Shown piece after piece: positions 1 to 7,383 of a DNA stretch of 13,551 nt (position 1 is its first letter; each line of letters opens with the position of its first letter). Source of the DNA: Giesbergeria sp. GTDB taxonomy: Bacteria > Pseudomonadota > Gammaproteobacteria > Burkholderiales > Burkholderiaceae_C. A program made the translations under genes and the position numbers. The notes below the pieces were generated by a model. It had not been told where the DNA came from. It searched no databases and was given only the letters and a program-made list of their open reading frames with translations. Location of the stretch: positions 1-13,551 of the forward strand of contig JAGOCN010000011.1 of the NCBI GenBank assembly GCA_017998735.1, in the 5' to 3' direction.

Positions 1-773
1 ACCTGAGCCTGATCGGCATGGGCACCGGCCACCCCGACCACATCACCCGCCAAGGGGTGGCAGCCCTCAACCAGGCCCAGCTGATCCTGCTGCCATGCAA
101 AGGCCAGGACAAGGCCGAACTGGCCGGGTTGCGCTGGCGCCTGTGCCAGGAGCTGATCACCCACGACGGCGTTGTGGTGGCCCCTTTCGACATGCCGGTG
201 CGCGAAGGCGCCGACAGCGACTACCGGGGCGCAGTCGAGCGGTGGCACGACGCGATCGCTGCGGTCTGGCTGGTCACGGTCCGGCGGCACCTGCCCGAAG
301 GCGGCCGGGTGGGTGTACTGGTCTGGGGTGACCCCTCGCTGTACGACAGCACGCTGCGCATTGCCGAGCGGCTGGCGCGCCACACCGACCTGACCACCAC
401 CGTGGTGCCCGGCATCACCGCACTGCAGGCCCTTACCGCAGCGCACGCCATGGCGCTCAACGACATCAATGCGCCGGTGCTCATCACCACCGGCCGCCAG
501 CTGCGCGAACGCGGCTGGCCTGAAAGCGCCGACACCGTGGCGGTGATGCTGGACGGGCAGTGCGCCTTCCAGACACTGGCCCCTGCGGGTCTGCACATCT
601 GGTGGGGCGCCTACCTGGGCATGCCGAACCAGCTGTGCCTCAGCGGGGCGCTGGCCGAGGTGGGACCAAAGATCCTGCGCGAGCGGGCGCAAGCGCGGGC
701 CAGGCACGGCTGGATCATGGACACCTATCTGCTCAAGCGAACGGGCTCAGCCCACACAAACCATGCACATTGA
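1..773 (+). CDS. cobF: Precorrin-6A synthase (deacetylating) CobF, 5'-truncated
   Basis: CobF is a SAM-dependent methyltransferase of the aerobic corrin pathway. It methylates C-1 of precorrin-5 and releases the acetyl group, giving precorrin-6A. The reading frame is open to the window edge: the codons before the first ATG (18) read LSLIG and run into MGTGHPDHIT, which is the usual first beta strand and glycine loop of tetrapyrrole methylases. The true start is therefore upstream and ATG 18 is internal. Other family marks are the YRGAVERWHDAI stretch, VWGDPSLYDSTLRIAERL and the VVPGITALQALTAAHAMALN segment, followed by VLITTGR. These fit CobF better than other corrin methylases. Its last 11 bases overlap cobO, so the two genes are probably translationally coupled. 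Assignment is from recognised motifs, not a search. Confidence 0.9.
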   Translation, partial: LSLIGMGTGHPDHITRQGVAALNQAQLILLPCKGQDKAELAGLRWRLCQELITHDGVVVAPFDMPVREGADSDYRGAVERWHDAIAAVWLVTVRRHLPEGGRVGVLVWGDPSLYDSTLRIAERLARHTDLTTTVVPGITALQALTAAHAMALNDINAPVLITTGRQLRERGWPESADTVAVMLDGQCAFQTLAPAGLHIWWGAYLGMPNQLCLSGALAEVGPKILRERAQARARHGWIMDTYLLKRTGSAHTNHAH

Positions 774-1332
774 AACACCGCCTGTCCACCGCGACACCCC
801 CAAACCCCAAGGCGAGCGCCGCGGCCTGACCATCGTCCACACCGGCAATGGCAAGGGCAAAAGCACCGCCGCATTTGGCCTGGCCCTGCGCGCCCACGGC
901 CGTGGCAAGCTGGTCAAGGTGTACCAGTTCATGAAGGTGCCCACGGCCCGCTTTGGCGAACACCGCCTGTTCGAGCAGCTGGGCATTCCCATCGTGGGCC
1001 TGGGCGATGGCTTTAGCTGGAAGAGCCGCGACCTGGACCATTCGGCCCAGCTGGCGCTGGATGGCTGGGCCAAGGCCGAGGCCACCATCCGCGCTGGCGA
1101 GCACTTCATGGTGGTGCTGGACGAAATCATGTACCCGCTGCGCTATGGCTGGATTGCGCTGGAGCCGGTACTGGCCTGCCTGCGCGAGCGCCCGGCGCAC
1201 GTGCATGTGGTGCTGACAGGCCGCAACGCCCCTGCCGAACTGGTGGAGCTGGCCGACACCGTGACCGAGATGGCCCTCATCAAGCACCACTTCAAGGCCG
1301 GCGTGCCGGCGCAGCGCGGCATAGAGGACTGA
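763..1332 (+). CDS. cobO: Cob(I)yrinic acid a,c-diamide adenosyltransferase CobO (CobA/BtuR family)
   Basis: Cytoplasmic ATP:corrinoid adenosyltransferase that transfers the 5'-deoxyadenosyl group from ATP to the cobalt of reduced corrinoids. It serves both de novo synthesis and salvage. The 189-residue length is normal. Visible motifs are the P-loop TGNGKGKST (residues 27-35), GDGFSWKS (81-88), a Walker-B-like VVLDEI (117-122), LTGR (151-154) and a C-terminal KHHFKAGVPAQRGIED that matches the family's usual ending. ATG 763 lies inside the end of cobF, an 11-base overlap. About 20 residues precede the conserved core, which is typical of the family. The btuF-like gene starts 4 bases after the stop. 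Confidence 0.95.
   Translation: MHIETPPVHRDTPKPQGERRGLTIVHTGNGKGKSTAAFGLALRAHGRGKLVKVYQFMKVPTARFGEHRLFEQLGIPIVGLGDGFSWKSRDLDHSAQLALDGWAKAEATIRAGEHFMVVLDEIMYPLRYGWIALEPVLACLRERPAHVHVVLTGRNAPAELVELADTVTEMALIKHHFKAGVPAQRGIED
1323..1328 (+). promoter_or_regulatory. Ribosome binding site for the TTG start of the btuF-like gene
   Basis: AGAGGA lies inside the last codons of cobO, 8 bases before TTG 1337. It decides the start: an in-frame TAG at 1322-1324 excludes anything further upstream, and no ATG or GTG occurs before or within the hydrophobic signal segment. Confidence 0.55.
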
Positions 1333-1336
1333 CGCT

Positions 1337-2278
1337 TTGCCGCCACTGCCACCTTTGCAGCCCTGCACCGCCCTGCCAGCCCCGGCGCGTCTGCGCACGC
1401 GCCTGGCGTCAGGACTGCTGGCAGCGCTGGGCCTGGCCTGTGCGCTGGCCCTGGCCCCGGCCCAGAGTGCGGCAGAAAACCGGGCACGCATCGTCACGCT
1501 GGCACCGTCGCTGACCGAGGCCGTGTGCGCTTTGGGGCAGTGCGACCAGCTGGTGGCCACCGACCGCCATTCCGCCTGGCCGGCGCAGGTGCAGCGACTG
1601 CCCAAGGTGGGTGGACTGGCCGATGCGCACATTGAGCGCATCGTGGCGCTGCGCCCCAGCCTGGTGTTGCTGGGCCCGCGCAGCCGCGCGGGTGCGCGCC
1701 TGCAGGAGCTGGGCGTACCGGTGCTGGTGCTGGAGGCGCGCACCCACGCGGCGGTGCGGCGCATGTTGTTCACCCTGGGCAAAGCGCTGGGCACACCGCC
1801 AGCGCAAGCGGCGGCTTTGGTGGCGCGCATGGACGCCGACATGGCGGCCGCAGCGGCGCGCCTGCCGGTTGCGCTGCGCGGGCGCACGGTGTATGTGGAA
1901 ATCAGCGCCGCCCCCCACGGTGCCAGCAACCAAAGCTTCATTGGCGAAACCGTCGCCCGCCTGGGGCTGGTGAACGTGGTGCAGAGCGATGCCGCGCCGT
2001 TCATCAAGATCAACCCCGAACTGCTGCTGCGCCGCCCACCCGACCTGATCGTCGGCGCGCGCGCCACGTTGTCGCAACTGGCCGAGCGGCCCGGCTGGGC
2101 ACTGCTGCCCGCTGTGCGCAAGCAGCAGGTGTGCCAGCTGGACGAGGAGCGCATGGGCTTGCTCCTGCGCCCCGGCCACCGCATGGGCGAGGCTGCCCAC
2201 ATGCTGGTGGACTGCCTGCAAGCCTTGCCGCCCTCAGGCGCATCCATGAGCAGCGCGCACGGCACCCCTTTTTTCTGA
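1337..2278 (+). CDS. btuF: Periplasmic corrinoid-binding protein, BtuF-like (helical backbone metal receptor family)
   Basis: Probable ABC-transporter substrate-binding protein for vitamin B12 or other corrinoids, acting in the periplasm. Residues 23-46 form a hydrophobic signal segment ([19 protein letters not shown], then AQSAAEN), with a likely signal peptidase I site around A46. The Cys at 35 lacks a proper lipobox, so a soluble protein is more likely than a lipoprotein. The mature part starts with [17 protein letters not shown], the standard opening of the Peripla_BP_2 (BtuF/FhuD/FepB) fold. It continues with [21 protein letters not shown], the interlobe helix region and a C-terminal lobe with [15 protein letters not shown]. 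It starts on TTG and lies tightly between cobO and cobW. No btuC or btuD partner is in the window. Corrinoid specificity is inferred from context; heme or siderophore binding is the alternative. Confidence 0.8.
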   Translation: MPPLPPLQPCTALPAPARLRTRLASGLLAALGLACALALAPAQSAAENRARIVTLAPSLTEAVCALGQCDQLVATDRHSAWPAQVQRLPKVGGLADAHIERIVALRPSLVLLGPRSRAGARLQELGVPVLVLEARTHAAVRRMLFTLGKALGTPPAQAAALVARMDADMAAAAARLPVALRGRTVYVEISAAPHGASNQSFIGETVARLGLVNVVQSDAAPFIKINPELLLRRPPDLIVGARATLSQLAERPGWALLPAVRKQQVCQLDEERMGLLLRPGHRMGEAAHMLVDCLQALPPSGASMSSAHGTPFF

Positions 2279-2300
2279 CACTGGTTTTTTCTGTTTTTTT
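2269..2300 (+). other. T-tract cluster between the btuF-like gene and cobW
   Basis: Three T runs (T6 at 2269-2274, T6 at 2285-2290, T7 at 2294-2300) fall within 32 bases of an otherwise GC-rich region. The first encodes the last two Phe codons of the btuF-like gene, and the third ends directly against the GGAGAG ribosome binding site of cobW. I see no strong hairpin in front of them, so an intrinsic terminator is not well supported. An unstructured, ribosome-accessible leader for cobW is an alternative reading. Confidence 0.35.
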
Positions 2301-2313
2301 GGAGAGTTCAGAC

Positions 2314-3378
2314 ATGCAAACACGCAAGATCCCCACCACCATCGTTACCGGCTTTCTGGGCAGCGGCAAAACCACGCTGCTGCGCCACCTGCTGACCCAC
2401 GCGGGCGGACGTCGCATAGCGGTCATCGTCAACGAATTTGGCGAACTGGGCATTGACGGCGAAGTGCTGCGCGGCTGCGGCATTGGCTGTGATGAAAACG
2501 GTGAAGAAAATGGCCAGCTGTATGAGCTGGCCAACGGTTGCCTGTGCTGCACGGTGCAAGAAGAGTTTGCCCCCGTCATGGAGCAGCTGGCCGCGCGGCG
2601 TGACCAGATTGACCACCTCGTCATTGAAACCTCGGGCCTGGCCCTGCCCAAGCCGCTGGTGCAGGCCTTCCAGTGGCCCGCGCTGCGCAATGTTTTCACG
2701 GTGGACGCCGTCATCACGGTCGTGGACGCGCCCGCGGTGGCGGCCGGCCGCTTTGCCGACGACCCCGTCGCGGTGGATGCACAGCGCCGCGCCGACGACA
2801 ACCTGGACCACGAGTCGCCGCTGCACGAGCTGTTTGCCGACCAGCTGGCCACCGCCGACCTGGTGGTGGTGCACAAGACCGACGGCCTGGATGCGGCCAC
2901 GCTGGCCAGTGTCGAAGCCACCATCCGCGAAGAAAGCATGCCCGGCGTGCAACTGGTGCATGTGCAGCACGGCCGCATCGATCCTGACGTGCTGCTGGGG
3001 CTGAACGCTGCAGTGGAAGATGTGATTGACCAGCGCCGCACCCACCACGACGGGGAAGAAGACCACGACCACGATGAATTTGACTCGGTGCGCGTGCAAT
3101 TGCAGGTGCCCGGGCGCGAAGCGCTGCTGGACGCCCTGCGCACCCTGGTGCAGCAGCACGAAATCTACCGCGTCAAGGGCTTTGTCGCGCTGCCGGGGGC
3201 TGCCATGCGCCTGGTGGTGCAGGGCGTGGGCACGCGCTTTGACAGCTACTTTGACCGCGTCTGGCGCTTTGACGAAGCGCGCCAGACACAGCTGGTGCTG
3301 ATTGGCGCTGCGCTGGACGGTGCGGCGTTGCAGAGGGAGCTGGACGCGGCTTTGGCTGGCGCCACCGCCACCGCCTGA
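2314..3378 (+). CDS. cobW: CobW, G3E-family GTPase / metallochaperone of the cobalamin cluster
   Basis: CobW is a COG0523 GTPase thought to bind and deliver Co(II) for corrin insertion by CobN. The 354-residue protein has Walker [10 protein letters not shown] (13-21), the metal-binding CLCC motif (77-80) inside [12 protein letters not shown] (105-108), and HKTD (187-190) at the position of the usual NKxD guanine-recognition motif. A His/acidic stretch ([11 protein letters not shown], 244-254) precedes the C-terminal CobW_C domain (about 258-345). ATG 2314 is preferred because GGAGAG at 2301-2306 precedes it by 7 bases and the conserved [11 protein letters not shown] follows at once. The frame is open further upstream, but that stretch overlaps the btuF-like gene. 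Its place directly before cobN supports a cobalt role; zinc handling, as in some relatives, is less likely here. Confidence 0.93.
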   Translation: MQTRKIPTTIVTGFLGSGKTTLLRHLLTHAGGRRIAVIVNEFGELGIDGEVLRGCGIGCDENGEENGQLYELANGCLCCTVQEEFAPVMEQLAARRDQIDHLVIETSGLALPKPLVQAFQWPALRNVFTVDAVITVVDAPAVAAGRFADDPVAVDAQRRADDNLDHESPLHELFADQLATADLVVVHKTDGLDAATLASVEATIREESMPGVQLVHVQHGRIDPDVLLGLNAAVEDVIDQRRTHHDGEEDHDHDEFDSVRVQLQVPGREALLDALRTLVQQHEIYRVKGFVALPGAAMRLVVQGVGTRFDSYFDRVWRFDEARQTQLVLIGAALDGAALQRELDAALAGATATA

Positions 3379-3391
3379 AAGTCAGAAGTCC

Positions 3392-3413
3392 GTTGGGTTG
3401 GGTGCAACCCAGC
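3392..3413 (+). other. Stem-loop just after cobW
   Basis: A 9-bp stem with one G-T wobble (3392-3400 with 3405-3413) closes a GGTG tetraloop, 13 bases after the cobW stop. No T-tract follows, so it is not a classic intrinsic terminator. It may protect the 3' end of the upstream transcript or attenuate read-through. Confidence 0.45.
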
Positions 3414-3432
3414 CTGTGGCTGATTTATGGTG

Positions 3433-3484
3433 TTTTAGGCCGCTAGCCCTTTGCTTACAAGCGCTAGCAGCTATGATTTTTGAT
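3433..3484 (+). repeat. Dispersed intergenic repeat, copy A (Comamonadaceae-type)
   Basis: This AT-richer element contains GCTAGC twice (3442-3447 and 3463-3468), giving an imperfect palindrome, followed by AGCAGCTATGATTTTTGAT. From memory, a close consensus (CTAGCGCTT, spacer, AAGCGCTAGCAGCTATCATTTT) is scattered between genes in Acidovorax and Comamonas relatives. I could not verify this by search. Two diverged relatives lie inside cbiB at 10920-10970 and 11721-11771. Confidence 0.6.
3451..3477 (+). promoter_or_regulatory. Candidate sigma-70 promoter for cobN
   Basis: TTGCTT (3451-3456) and TATGAT (3472-3477, five of six matches to TATAAT) are separated by 15 bases, shorter than the ideal 17. 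Both lie within repeat copy A. Transcription would start near 3484, putting the 3491-3522 hairpin in the cobN leader. Weak sequence evidence only. Confidence 0.25.
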
Positions 3485-3490
3485 TCGTTG

Positions 3491-3522
3491 TGTGGGCGGG
3501 TTGGGTTGTGCCCGACCCCACA
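3491..3522 (+). promoter_or_regulatory. Stem-loop in the cobN leader
   Basis: TGTGGG (3491-3496) pairs with CCCACA (3517-3522), and CGGG (3497-3500) with CCCG (3511-3514). This leaves a 2-base bulge and a 10-base loop. It ends 30 bases before the cobN ATG. I find no B12-box or conserved cobalamin riboswitch core here, so this is a simple hairpin of unknown role. Confidence 0.4.
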
Positions 3523-3552
3523 TTTGGCTTACGGATAACCAAAAGGTCTGTC

Positions 3553-6500
3553 ATGCATTTGCTGTCTACGCGCCCCGGTGGCCATGTGGAGGACGGTGGC
3601 CAGGGTGTGGTGCGCGTGGAGCAAACGCCGGGCGACATCGTGGTTTTGAGCGCCGCGGACACCACGCTGGCGCTGCTGGCCGACGCGGCCGCGCAGCTGC
3701 CGGCAAATTTTCCGACGGTGCGGCTGGTCAATCTGATGTTTTTGCGCCAGCCGGCCTCGGTCGATATGTATGTCGATGACGTGCTGCGCCACGCCCGCGT
3801 GGTTGTCATTGACCACCTGGGCAGCCTGAGCGACTGGGCCTATATCGTCGAGCAGGTGGTGTCGCTGGCCAGCGCGCGCGGCCAGTGGCTGGCGCTGTTT
3901 TCTGGCGACTTTGGTGAAGACCTGCAATTGCTGCTGCGCAGCACCGCCCCGCACGAAGATTGCCGCCACCTGTGGCGTTGCCTGCGTGAAGGCGGGCGCG
4001 AGAACGGTCAGCGCTTTTTCTCCCTGATTGGCCATGCCGCCTTTGGCCTGGGCGAGCGGCCGACGCCGCCCCAGCCCTTGCCGCCCGCGGTGCGCTACCA
4101 AGGGCATGGCGAGCCTTTGCCGTGGCAGGGCGGCGCGCCCACGGCGCTGCTGGTGTTCTACCGTGCGCATTGGCAGGCCGGCAACACGGCCGTGTTTGAC
4201 GACCTGCTCAGCGCCCTGAGCGCGCGCGGGCTCAACACCCTGGCGCTGGCCGTCGATTCCCTCAAAAACCCCGCCAGCCTGGCGCTGCTGCAAGCGCTGG
4301 CGCAGCAGCACCGCGTGGACGTGGTGCTGAACGCCACCAGCTTTGCCGTGGCCTCGATGGACGCCGCGGACGACGGCAGCGTGGCCGGAGCGCAAGCCGC
4401 GCCGCTGGCCGGCGACGCACCGGTGCTGCAGCTGATCACTGCCGGCTGCAACCAGGAGCAGTGGCAGCAAGACCCGCACGGCCTGGCGCCGCGCGATCTG
4501 GCAATGCAGGTGGTGATGCCCGAAGTGGACGGCCGCATTGGCACCCGCGCCATCAGCTTCAAAGGCTTGGCCTGGCGCTGCGAGCGCACCGAGGTCGATG
4601 TGGTGCGATACCAAAGCGAGCCCGAGCGCATGGATTTTGTGGCCGAGCTGGCGCAGCGCTGGTGCGCGCTGCGCACCAAACCGAATGCCGACAAACGCCT
4701 GGCGCTGATTTTGGCCAATTACCCGAACGACGATGCGCGCCTGGCCAACGGCGTCGGGCTGGACACCCCGGCCTCCACCGTCGCCCTTTTGCACGCGCTG
4801 CAAGATGCGGGCTATGTGACGGGCGATGTGCCTGCGGGTGGCGACACCCTGATTGCCGCGCTGGTGGCCGGTGTGACCAACCGCCTGGAAGCCAACGGTG
4901 CCCGCCCGGCTGGCCAAAGCCTGTCGCTGGCCGACTACCAAGCCGCGTTTGAGCAACTTATTGATGCCGACAGCCGCGCCGCCGTCAACGCCCTGTGGGG
5001 CCCGCCCGAGCAAGACCCGATGGTGCGGCACGGGCGATTCATGGTCAGCGGCTTGCGGCTGGGACAGGTGTTTATCGGCATCCAGCCGGCGCGTGGCCGC
5101 GACATCGATCTGGTCGCCACCTACCACGATGCCGACCTGGTGCCCACGCATGGCTATCTGGCGTTTTATTTCTGGCTGCGGCGCCAGTTTGCCGTCGATG
5201 CCGTGGTGCATGTCGGCAAGCACGGCAACCTCGAATGGCTGCCCGGCAAAAGCGTGGCGCTGGGCGCGGCCTGCTGGCCCGACGCCATCCTGGGCCCGCT
5301 GCCGCACCTGTACCCCTTCATCGTCAACGACCCCGGCGAGGGCAGCCAGGCCAAGCGGCGCACGCAGGCGGTCATCATCGACCACCTGATGCCCGCGCTG
5401 ACACGCGCCGAAACCTACGGCCCGCTGCAGCAGCTCGAACGCCAGATGGACGAGTACTACGAAGCGCTGTCGCTCGACCCCCGCCGCGCCCAGCGCCTGC
5501 GCGTTGATATCCTGGAGCGCGTGCTCAAGGACGGACTGCACCAGGAGCTGGGTTTTGCCCGTCCGGCGGACGACGCCGGCCGCGAGGCGCTGCTGCAGCG
5601 CCTTGATGCCTACCTGTGCGAAATCAAGGAGTCGCAAATCCGCGATGGCCTGCATGTCCTGGGCAGCTCGCCGCAGGGCCGCCAGCAGACCGACACGCTG
5701 GTCGCCTTGGCGCGCTTTCCCAGCGGCACGGCAGCCCACCAGCGCAGCCTGTTGCAGGCGCTGGCAAGCGACTTGCAGCTGGACGCCGTGGCCGGCTTCA
5801 ACCCGCTCAGCCCCGAATGGGCGGCGCCGTGGACTGGCCCGCACCCCGCCGCTTTGCAGGCCTTGGGCGCGCAGCCGTGGCGCCATGCCGGTCACACACG
5901 CGAGCGGCTGGAGTTGCTGGCGCAGCAGCTGGTTGCAGCGCATGGCCTGGCCGAAACGCCAGCACTGGACGCTGCCACCTGGCCGCACACCACCCCGGTG
6001 CTGCAGCGCCTGCGCACGGTGCTGCAGCCGCGCCTGCAGGCCTGTGGGCCCAACGAAATTGCCCAATGCCTTCGCGGTCTGGCCGGGCGTTTTGTGCCGC
6101 CCGGCCCGAGCGGCGCGCCTTCGCGCGGGCGGCCGGATGTGCTACCCACCGGGCGCAATTTTTATTCGGTCGACACGCGCGCCGTGCCGACGCAGACCGC
6201 TTACAACATGGGCGCCAAAGCGGCCGAGCGCGTCATCGAGCGCCACATGCAAGACCACGGCGAAATGCTGGGCAGTCTGGGCCTGTCGGTGTGGGGCACC
6301 AGCACCATGCGCACCGGCGGCGAAGACATCGCGCAGGCGTTTGCCCTGCTGGGCGTGCGTCCCAAATGGGCCGAAGGCAGCAGCCGCGTGGTGGACATCG
6401 AGGTGCTGCCAATGGCGATACGCAACCGCCCCCGGGTGGATGTGACGCTGCGGGTGTCAGGCTTTTTCCGCGACGCTTTTCCGAACGTGATGGACCTGTT

Positions 6501-7383
6501 CGACACCGCTGTGCGCGCTGTCGTTGCCATCAGCCCGGACGACGAAAACGACGAAGTCAACCCGGTGCGCGCCCGCGTGCTGCGCGAAGCGGCAGAGGCG
6601 CAGCAGACGCAAGGTTTGGGCGCCGAGCAGGCGCAGCGCCAGTCCAGCTGGCGCGTGTTTGGCCCGCGCCCCGGTGGCTATGGTGCGGGTTTGCAAGAGG
6701 TGATGGCCAGCGGGCGCTGGCAGGACGGCGCCGACCTGGCGCAGGCCTATTTGCGCGCTGGCGCCTTTGCCTATGGCCAGGGCCAGCACGGCGTGGCGGC
6801 ACGTGGCCTGTTTGAGCAGCGCCTGGCGGGGCTGGATGCCGTGCTGCACAACCAGGACAACCGCGAGCACGACGTGCTGGATTCGGACGACTATTACCAG
6901 TTTCAGGGCGGCATGGCGGTGGCGGTGCAGCACCTGGCAGGTGCGCCCGCCGCGCTCTACCACGGCGACTTCAGCGTGCCCGGCGAGCCGCGCATCCGCA
7001 GCCTGAACGAAGAAGTGGCGCGCGTCCTGCGCTCGCGCGCCGTCAACCCGAAATGGCTGGAAGGCATACGCCGCCACGGCTACAAGGGCGCGTTCGAGAT
7101 GGCGGCCACGGTCGACTACCTGTTTGCCTTTGACGCCACCACCGGCGTGGTGCACGACCACCAATACGCGCTGGTGGCCGACGCCTACCTGCACGACGAC
7201 ACCAACCGCGCGTTTTTGCTGCAACACAACCCGCTGGCGCTGCGCAGCATCGGCCAGCGCCTGCTGGAAGCCATGCAGCGCGGCATGTGGGAGGCGCCGG
7301 GCGACCAGCGCGGGCGCATCGAACAACACCTGCTGGCGCTGGAGCAGCGGCTGGAAGCGCACGGAGAAGGGCCTTTGGTATGA
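3553..7383 (+). CDS. cobN: Aerobic cobaltochelatase large subunit CobN
   Basis: CobN is the porphyrin-binding catalytic subunit that inserts Co(II) into hydrogenobyrinic acid a,c-diamide, powered by an AAA+ motor. At 1276 residues it has full family length. Signatures include HVGKHGNLEWLPGK (553-566), PHLYPFIVNDPGEGSQAKRR just after it, GRNFYSVDTRAVPTQTAYNMG in two parts (about 867-887), and VWGTSTMRTGGEDIAQAF (from about 913). These separate CobN from the magnesium chelatase paralogue ChlH/BchH mainly through context. ATG 3553 is chosen over earlier in-frame codons because AAGG lies 6 bases before it and MHLLSTRPGG is the usual N-terminus. The stop overlaps the next start as ATGA, so subunit synthesis is probably coupled. 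Confidence 0.97.
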   Translation: MHLLSTRPGGHVEDGGQGVVRVEQTPGDIVVLSAADTTLALLADAAAQLPANFPTVRLVNLMFLRQPASVDMYVDDVLRHARVVVIDHLGSLSDWAYIVEQVVSLASARGQWLALFSGDFGEDLQLLLRSTAPHEDCRHLWRCLREGGRENGQRFFSLIGHAAFGLGERPTPPQPLPPAVRYQGHGEPLPWQGGAPTALLVFYRAHWQAGNTAVFDDLLSALSARGLNTLALAVDSLKNPASLALLQALAQQHRVDVVLNATSFAVASMDAADDGSVAGAQAAPLAGDAPVLQLITAGCNQEQWQQDPHGLAPRDLAMQVVMPEVDGRIGTRAISFKGLAWRCERTEVDVVRYQSEPERMDFVAELAQRWCALRTKPNADKRLALILANYPNDDARLANGVGLDTPASTVALLHALQDAGYVTGDVPAGGDTLIAALVAGVTNRLEANGARPAGQSLSLADYQAAFEQLIDADSRAAVNALWGPPEQDPMVRHGRFMVSGLRLGQVFIGIQPARGRDIDLVATYHDADLVPTHGYLAFYFWLRRQFAVDAVVHVGKHGNLEWLPGKSVALGAACWPDAILGPLPHLYPFIVNDPGEGSQAKRRTQAVIIDHLMPALTRAETYGPLQQLERQMDEYYEALSLDPRRAQRLRVDILERVLKDGLHQELGFARPADDAGREALLQRLDAYLCEIKESQIRDGLHVLGSSPQGRQQTDTLVALARFPSGTAAHQRSLLQALASDLQLDAVAGFNPLSPEWAAPWTGPHPAALQALGAQPWRHAGHTRERLELLAQQLVAAHGLAETPALDAATWPHTTPVLQRLRTVLQPRLQACGPNEIAQCLRGLAGRFVPPGPSGAPSRGRPDVLPTGRNFYSVDTRAVPTQTAYNMGAKAAERVIERHMQDHGEMLGSLGLSVWGTSTMRTGGEDIAQAFALLGVRPKWAEGSSRVVDIEVLPMAIRNRPRVDVTLRVSGFFRDAFPNVMDLFDTAVRAVVAISPDDENDEVNPVRARVLREAAEAQQTQGLGAEQAQRQSSWRVFGPRPGGYGAGLQEVMASGRWQDGADLAQAYLRAGAFAYGQGQHGVAARGLFEQRLAGLDAVLHNQDNREHDVLDSDDYYQFQGGMAVAVQHLAGAPAALYHGDFSVPGEPRIRSLNEEVARVLRSRAVNPKWLEGIRRHGYKGAFEMAATVDYLFAFDATTGVVHDHQYALVADAYLHDDTNRAFLLQHNPLALRSIGQRLLEAMQRGMWEAPGDQRGRIEQHLLALEQRLEAHGEGPLV

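Noticed and set aside
733..2265. Long minus-strand open frame opposite cobO and the btuF-like gene
   Set aside because: It lies fully opposite two well-supported genes, has Ser/Arg-rich low-complexity translation and no known motif.
3379..3552. Cobalamin riboswitch upstream of cobN
   Set aside because: I found no B12 box or conserved riboswitch core; only simple hairpins and a dispersed repeat are present.
3490..3552. Earlier in-frame start for CobN upstream of ATG 3553
   Set aside because: The extra 21 codons would be translated from the leader hairpin and lack a ribosome binding site; ATG 3553 matches the usual N-terminus.
3529..6066. Very long open frame on the minus strand opposite cobN
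   Set aside because: High-GC codon bias of cobN removes stops from the opposite strand. The translation is low-complexity, rich in Gln, Arg, His and Ala, with no recognisable domain.
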